Assembly: GCA_031550325.1 (NCBI GenBank)
Contig: JAVBOR010000014.1
Location: 1-23,121, forward strand
Length of the DNA: 23,121 bases
Reading direction: 5' to 3'
Origin: JAVBTT01 sp031550325
Lineage (GTDB): Bacteria > Bacillota > Clostridia > Oscillospirales > UBA929
Shown: in pieces, positions 19,661 through 23,121 of the stretch
Numbering within the stretch: position 1 is the first letter of the stretch
Layout: each line of letters starts with the position of its first letter
Program-made: the position numbers and the translations under genes
Notes under the pieces: generated by a model
The model's database searches: none
What the model was told of the DNA's origin: nothing
What the model saw: only the letters and a program-made list of their open reading frames with translations

Positions 19661-20521
19661 ATGAATAGAACCATTTGCATGATATTGGCGGCCTGTCTCC
19701 TGCTCGTCCTGTTCACGGCCTGCGGCAGTCCTGTAAACCCGGGCATCAGCGGAGAGACAAGCAAGCTGCCGACGGGCGCGAGTTCACCGAGCCCTGTCAT
19801 CGACCCGACCGGCGAGGGAAATTCCCCGGTCGACGCCTCCCCGGCAACTATGGGCGACAGCCTGAGCGAAGACGTAAAAATTATCCCCGGAGCCAGCGCC
19901 CTGGATGCCTTTCCCGCGAACTTCTCCATCACGTGGACAGACGTTACCGAGGGCAGCAGAACGCTGCTCCGCAAGGACGGCAGCTGGTATACCTGCGTCG
20001 ATATGCGCGACGCCAAACCGGATTATCAGAGAGAAACGATCGATTTCCATGTGGCGGTCATCCAGCCGGACGGCAGCTACACCTATTATGGGAGCGACAG
20101 TGAGGAGGGTTCAACCTATCAGGAGAAAGCGCGCTTCGATTCATCCAATGAGACCCTCGATTCCTTTCTTGAAGACAGATTTGCTTTGGACTTAATCGGC
20201 GCCACAGAGTTCGGAACACCCTCTACATGGCTTCAGATGTGTAAGGACTACGAAGACGGCACCCCAGGCACCACCAGCATTCGCTTTATTATCAGCAAGC
20301 TGATGAAAAAGCAAAAAACCGAGGTCATCGCCGGCGTACCCTGCGATGTCGTTTTGTATGACGGCGGATTCATGGGCTCCAAAGAGTATGCCTTTGACCC
20401 CGAAACCGGCATCCTTTTCCGGTTTGGCGCAAAGCGTGACCAGGAGTCTGAAATGGAGTACACCTATACGGTAACCGAATATACCGTTAATCCGGCAACG
20501 CTCGGAAACTATCCTGGCTGA
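19661..20521 (+). CDS. Secreted lipoprotein of unknown function
   Basis: This 286-residue protein has a clear lipoprotein signal, MNRTICMILAACLLLVLFTAC, with lipid attachment at C21, then a flexible Ser/Pro/Gly-rich linker to about 70. The globular part from about 75 to 280 is rich in paired strands: WYTCVDMRDAKPDYQRETID, DGSYTYYGSDSEEGSTY, GVPCDVVLYDGGF and an end with YTYTVTEYTVNPA. This layout, a repeated-strand sheet with an EVIAGVPCDVVLYDG turn, recalls outer-leaflet lipoproteins of the LolA-like/LppX-like kind that score cofactor or lipid carriage, but that is only an impression. ATG 19661 has AAGGAGG seven bases upstream. It is the intact counterpart to the damaged lipoprotein just before it; no clear sequence kinship was seen between them. 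Confidence 0.8.
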   Translation: MNRTICMILAACLLLVLFTACGSPVNPGISGETSKLPTGASSPSPVIDPTGEGNSPVDASPATMGDSLSEDVKIIPGASALDAFPANFSITWTDVTEGSRTLLRKDGSWYTCVDMRDAKPDYQRETIDFHVAVIQPDGSYTYYGSDSEEGSTYQEKARFDSSNETLDSFLEDRFALDLIGATEFGTPSTWLQMCKDYEDGTPGTTSIRFIISKLMKKQKTEVIAGVPCDVVLYDGGFMGSKEYAFDPETGILFRFGAKRDQESEMEYTYTVTEYTVNPATLGNYPG

Positions 20522-20563
20522 AGCGAAACATTCGCGTCACTAAACACAAAGGGAGGATTTTTT

Positions 20564-21163
20564 ATGGCGTTCTTTGACAAATTGTCATCTATGGCCAAGA
20601 CAGCGATGGATAAGACCAGTGAGATGATCGAAGTCGGGAGTCTGAACTCCAAGATCAGCGCCGAGCGCGGAAAAATCGCCGAACTCAAGCAGAAGATCGG
20701 CGAGTATTACTGGCAGCGCTACCTGAATAACGGCGCGCTGGACGCTGAACCAGCCGCCTCATGCGAAGAGATCAAGGCGCACGAGGAGGCCATTACAGCT
20801 ATCCAAGCCGAGATTCAGGCGAAAAAAGAGGCGGCTGCTCAGGCCGCTGAGGCCCCTGTCATGCAGGCGACCGCGCCGGCCGCCGCGGGCGGCCTGACAT
20901 GCGGAGCCTGCGGCTGCGCAAACGCCGAGGGCACAAAGTTCTGCCAGAGCTGCGGCGCGAAGCTGGAGGCCCCGGCGGCGGGAGACGTTTGCTCCTGCGG
21001 CGCGAAGATCCCGGCAAGCTCCAAGTTCTGTCCTGAATGCGGTAAGCCCGCGCCCCGGCCGGAGACAAAGGTCATTTGCGCCTGCGGGGCCGAGATTCCC
21101 CAGGCCTCCCGTTTCTGCCCTGAGTGCGGAGCCGCGGCTGTAAGGGAGGGTGACGAGACATGA
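20564..21163 (+). CDS. Cytosolic coiled-coil protein with three zinc ribbons
   Basis: This 199-residue protein starts with an amphipathic, coiled-coil-prone helix region (about 1-95, including ISAERGKIAELKQKIGEYYW) and ends with three short zinc ribbons. The first has C113, C116, C127, C130; the second C143, C145, C156, C159; the third C172, C174, C185, C188, the last two using a C-x-C first knuckle. An Ala/Pro/Gln-rich linker (90-110) joins the parts. Such proteins are common in Clostridia and are thought to be adaptors, but no activity is known. ATG 20564 follows GGGAGG. Its stop overlaps the next start (ATGA), so it is translationally coupled to the zinc-ribbon membrane protein, implying that the two work together. 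Confidence 0.88.
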   Translation: MAFFDKLSSMAKTAMDKTSEMIEVGSLNSKISAERGKIAELKQKIGEYYWQRYLNNGALDAEPAASCEEIKAHEEAITAIQAEIQAKKEAAAQAAEAPVMQATAPAAAGGLTCGACGCANAEGTKFCQSCGAKLEAPAAGDVCSCGAKIPASSKFCPECGKPAPRPETKVICACGAEIPQASRFCPECGAAAVREGDET

Positions 21164-22206
21164 ATGCTAAAAAACTTTACCTTGGAACCATGAAGTTTTG
21201 CCTCTACAAACTTCTGCTGGGGATCGCCACCGTGCTCATTTCGGCGGTGCTGTTTGCCGTGATCGTCGGCATCTTCTCGCTGTTCGGCGACGGCGGAACA
21301 GGCATCGGCCTGATCGTCTGGCTCTGCGCCACCGGCATTGTTCGGTTCTTCCTCATGCATTACGCGGGCTATATGGTCAAGGCCGGCCACATCGCCATTC
21401 TGGCCACCGCCATGACCGAGGGCCGCATCCCCGAAAACCAGTTCGAGACCGCTAAAACCATGGTCAAGGAGCGCTTTCTGACATCCAACGTCTACTTTGC
21501 CATCGACAAGCTCGTGGGGGGAGCCGTCAAGCAGCTCCAGCGCATGGTGGGCAAGGTCGGCAACCTGTTCGGCGCTGTTCCCGGCGTGGACGTCGTGGTC
21601 AAGGCCGGACAGCTGTTCATCGACATTTCGCTGGGCTATGTGGACGAGTGCTGCCTCGGATACACATTTGTACATAAGGAACAGGGCGCGTTCAAAAGCG
21701 CAGCCGACGGCGTCGTCATCTACGCGCAGAACTGGAAGCCTCTTTTGAAGAGCGCCGCCAAGACGACTTTGGTCGTCATTCTCGCCATCGTCCTCGTGAC
21801 CGCCGCCTCGTTTGCGCTGATCGGCGGGCTGTTCAGCCTGTTTAACTGGAACATTCTGGCGGCGTTCGCCCTCGCGGCGATGATTGCCTTCGCCGTCAAG
21901 TACGCCTTTATTGACAGCTGGATTCTCTGCAAGACCATGACGGTCTATATGGGCCTTGCGCAGACGACCCAGATCACGTTTGACCTGTACGGCAAGCTGT
22001 GCAATCTTTCGGCCAAGTTTAAGGAACTGTTCGACAAGGGCCGCGCGGAGCCGGGCGCTGCGCCGGCCTACGCCGCGGCGGGCGCGTCCTACGCTAGCCC
22101 TGCGCCGAACACCGAGCCCGCTGCCGGGTCTGTCTTTTGCGGGCAGTGCGGCGGCAAAAACGACAGAGGGACGAAATTCTGCGCTTCGTGCGGCGCGAAA
22201 CTATAA
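21160..22206 (+). CDS. Polytopic membrane protein with C-terminal zinc ribbon
   Basis: This 348-residue protein has about four strongly hydrophobic helices in two pairs (about 17-43 and 48-72; 204-230 and 233-258), separated by a long amphipathic segment, a Pro/Ala-rich linker (about 295-322) and a final zinc ribbon (C327, C330, C341, C344). The second half, from YVDECCLGYTF over a helix with AADGVVIYAQNWKPLLKSAA to the last pair of helices, is laid out like the core of choline-transporter-like (SLC44/CTL) proteins; this is a weak, by-eye resemblance. The start overlaps the stop of the three-ribbon protein. The shared ribbon type suggests contact between the two or with a common partner. It ends 21 bases before the fibro-slime protein. 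Confidence 0.85.
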   Translation: MNAKKLYLGTMKFCLYKLLLGIATVLISAVLFAVIVGIFSLFGDGGTGIGLIVWLCATGIVRFFLMHYAGYMVKAGHIAILATAMTEGRIPENQFETAKTMVKERFLTSNVYFAIDKLVGGAVKQLQRMVGKVGNLFGAVPGVDVVVKAGQLFIDISLGYVDECCLGYTFVHKEQGAFKSAADGVVIYAQNWKPLLKSAAKTTLVVILAIVLVTAASFALIGGLFSLFNWNILAAFALAAMIAFAVKYAFIDSWILCKTMTVYMGLAQTTQITFDLYGKLCNLSAKFKELFDKGRAEPGAAPAYAAAGASYASPAPNTEPAAGSVFCGQCGGKNDRGTKFCASCGAKL

Positions 22207-22227
22207 TACATTTTGGAGGAAACAACG

Positions 22228-23121
22228 ATGAGACGCAACCTGTTGGCACTCTTTCTCGCCCTGGCGCTGACGCTGACGCTGCTCCCTTTGAGCGCAGTGG
22301 CTGCTGACAACGTGACCCTGGACATCACGGTACGGGACTTTAAGGCCGACGGGCTGCTCTTTGAAGGAGACATCAATTCGGGACCCGGCCTCGTGTCGGG
22401 TACGCTCGGTTCAGACAAAAAGCCCGCATACAATCTGGACGCGTGGAAAGCCATGTTTGGGCAGGACGTTACGCAGAGTATGCTCAACGCCCTCTTCAGC
22501 GATGTCTCCGGCGTAAACATGAAGGCCGCCAAGACACTCACCATGACCCCGGAGGGCAACGGATATTATGTGATCGACTCGTCGAAGGACGCGGCCGGCA
22601 ATGCGCAGGACGGGTTCTTCCCGATCGACGACCAGCTCTTCGGCAACGAGGACAACGAGCACAACTTCCACTTTTCCGTGGAGATTCACACGAGGTTTAA
22701 GTATGTCCAGGGTGCGACATTTGAGTTTTCGGGTGACGACGACGTCTGGGTGTATTTCAACAGCAAGCTCGTCATTGATCTCGGCGGCGTGCACGGGGCT
22801 GAGAATGAGACCGTGAACCTGGATGAGATCGCCGGCAGTCTGGGGATCAAGGTCGGAGATACCGTCAACTTTGACATGTTTTACATGGAGCGGCACCAGT
22901 CCGAGTCCAACATGTACATCAGGACGAATTTTGAATTTTTAAACCTTCAGGCCTCGTCCTGGGCAACGGAAAACCTCCAGAAAGCCTCGGACATGGATCT
23001 CATCCCCGATGTTCTCTTGGCCGCCGACCTGACAAAGCCTATCACCCGCGCCGAGTTCGCGGCTGTGTGCGTCAAGACCTATGAAAATCTCTCCGGCCTC
23101 AAGGCGATTCCCGCCGTGGTC
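22228..23121 (+). CDS. Secreted fibro-slime domain protein with SLH domain (partial, runs off window)
   Basis: The visible 298 residues begin with a signal peptide (MRRNLLALFLALALTLTLLP; cleavage expected after AVA at 23-25). Residues about 28-236 form a fibro-slime (PA14-related) carbohydrate-binding or adhesive domain, with the hallmark GDDDVWVYFNSKLVIDLGG at 169-187. From about 244 a surface-layer homology module starts (SSWATENLQKASDMDLIP ... ITRAEFAAVCVKTYENLSG), which in other Firmicutes anchors proteins to pyruvylated cell-wall polymers. So this is probably a cell-surface-bound protein displaying a binding domain; more SLH copies or other domains may follow. The ATG at 22228 has TTGGAGGA upstream. 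It lies 21 bases after the zinc-ribbon membrane protein on the same strand, suggesting an operon. Confidence 0.9.
   Translation, partial: MRRNLLALFLALALTLTLLPLSAVAADNVTLDITVRDFKADGLLFEGDINSGPGLVSGTLGSDKKPAYNLDAWKAMFGQDVTQSMLNALFSDVSGVNMKAAKTLTMTPEGNGYYVIDSSKDAAGNAQDGFFPIDDQLFGNEDNEHNFHFSVEIHTRFKYVQGATFEFSGDDDVWVYFNSKLVIDLGGVHGAENETVNLDEIAGSLGIKVGDTVNFDMFYMERHQSESNMYIRTNFEFLNLQASSWATENLQKASDMDLIPDVLLAADLTKPITRAEFAAVCVKTYENLSGLKAIPAVV

Noticed and set aside
20839..21675. Minus-strand 278-codon frame
   Set aside because: Antisense to the zinc-ribbon genes, whose cysteine patterns are unambiguous.

Overview
The window looks like chromosomal DNA of a GC-rich, strictly bacterial-type Firmicute, most likely a Clostridia member of the Oscillospiraceae/Christensenellales kind. 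The clues are strong AGGAGG-type ribosome binding sites, frequent GTG and TTG starts, near-consensus TTGACA-17-TATAAT promoters, NrdR, a DivIVA-like protein, CCA-encoding tRNA genes, zinc-ribbon proteins and an SLH/fibro-slime surface protein. No rRNA, CRISPR array, transposase or phage gene was seen. The assignment is inference from gene content only.

Layout. (1) 1-290: a mosaic of hairpin-forming intergenic repeats running into the 3' end of a minus-strand MATE exporter (287-1666); upstream of that is a small minus-strand CpcA-like (carboxypeptidase regulatory-like) protein (1822-2133). (2) 2230-6180: a divergent strong promoter drives an XRE-cupin regulator and an AMP-forming acyl-CoA synthetase, followed by a second MATE exporter and a terminator. 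(3) 6370-8389: an FGGY kinase resembling glycerol kinase but with several substrate- and nucleotide-site residues replaced, then nrdR. (4) 8386-8692: a strong promoter, short hairpin-rich transcribed region and tRNA-Arg(CCG). (5) 8733-11974: thioredoxin, DivIVA-like coiled coil, an orphan fumarase-type beta subunit, a class I glutamine-amidotransferase-type peptidase (C26) and an aspartate carbamoyltransferase carrying a PyrI-like zinc tail, in tight or overlapping order. (6) 12014-12424: tRNA-His, tRNA-Gln, tRNA-Lys and a terminator. (7) 12426-12840: second repeat mosaic. (8) 12898-13983 minus: membrane-anchored alpha/beta hydrolase. (9) 14449-17389: a 904-residue TPR protein with a TIR/DUF4062-like N-terminus and two C-terminal LuxR-type helix-turn-helix segments. 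(10) 17390-19302: a decaying stretch with paired dyads, a 5'-truncated M6 metalloprotease, a small hypothetical gene and a frameshifted lipoprotein. (11) 19335-23121: an intact lipoprotein, then a zinc-ribbon protein, a zinc-ribbon membrane protein and the start of a secreted fibro-slime/SLH protein that runs off the window.

The most unusual items are the TPR/double-HTH regulator with six exactly 46-residue repeats, the active-site-altered FGGY kinase, the zinc-tailed PyrB, the alternating hairpin repeat family whose two best copies are about 98% identical while 12.5 kb apart, and the zinc-ribbon/fibro-slime gene set. All functional statements are from motif recognition by eye; no database search was possible.
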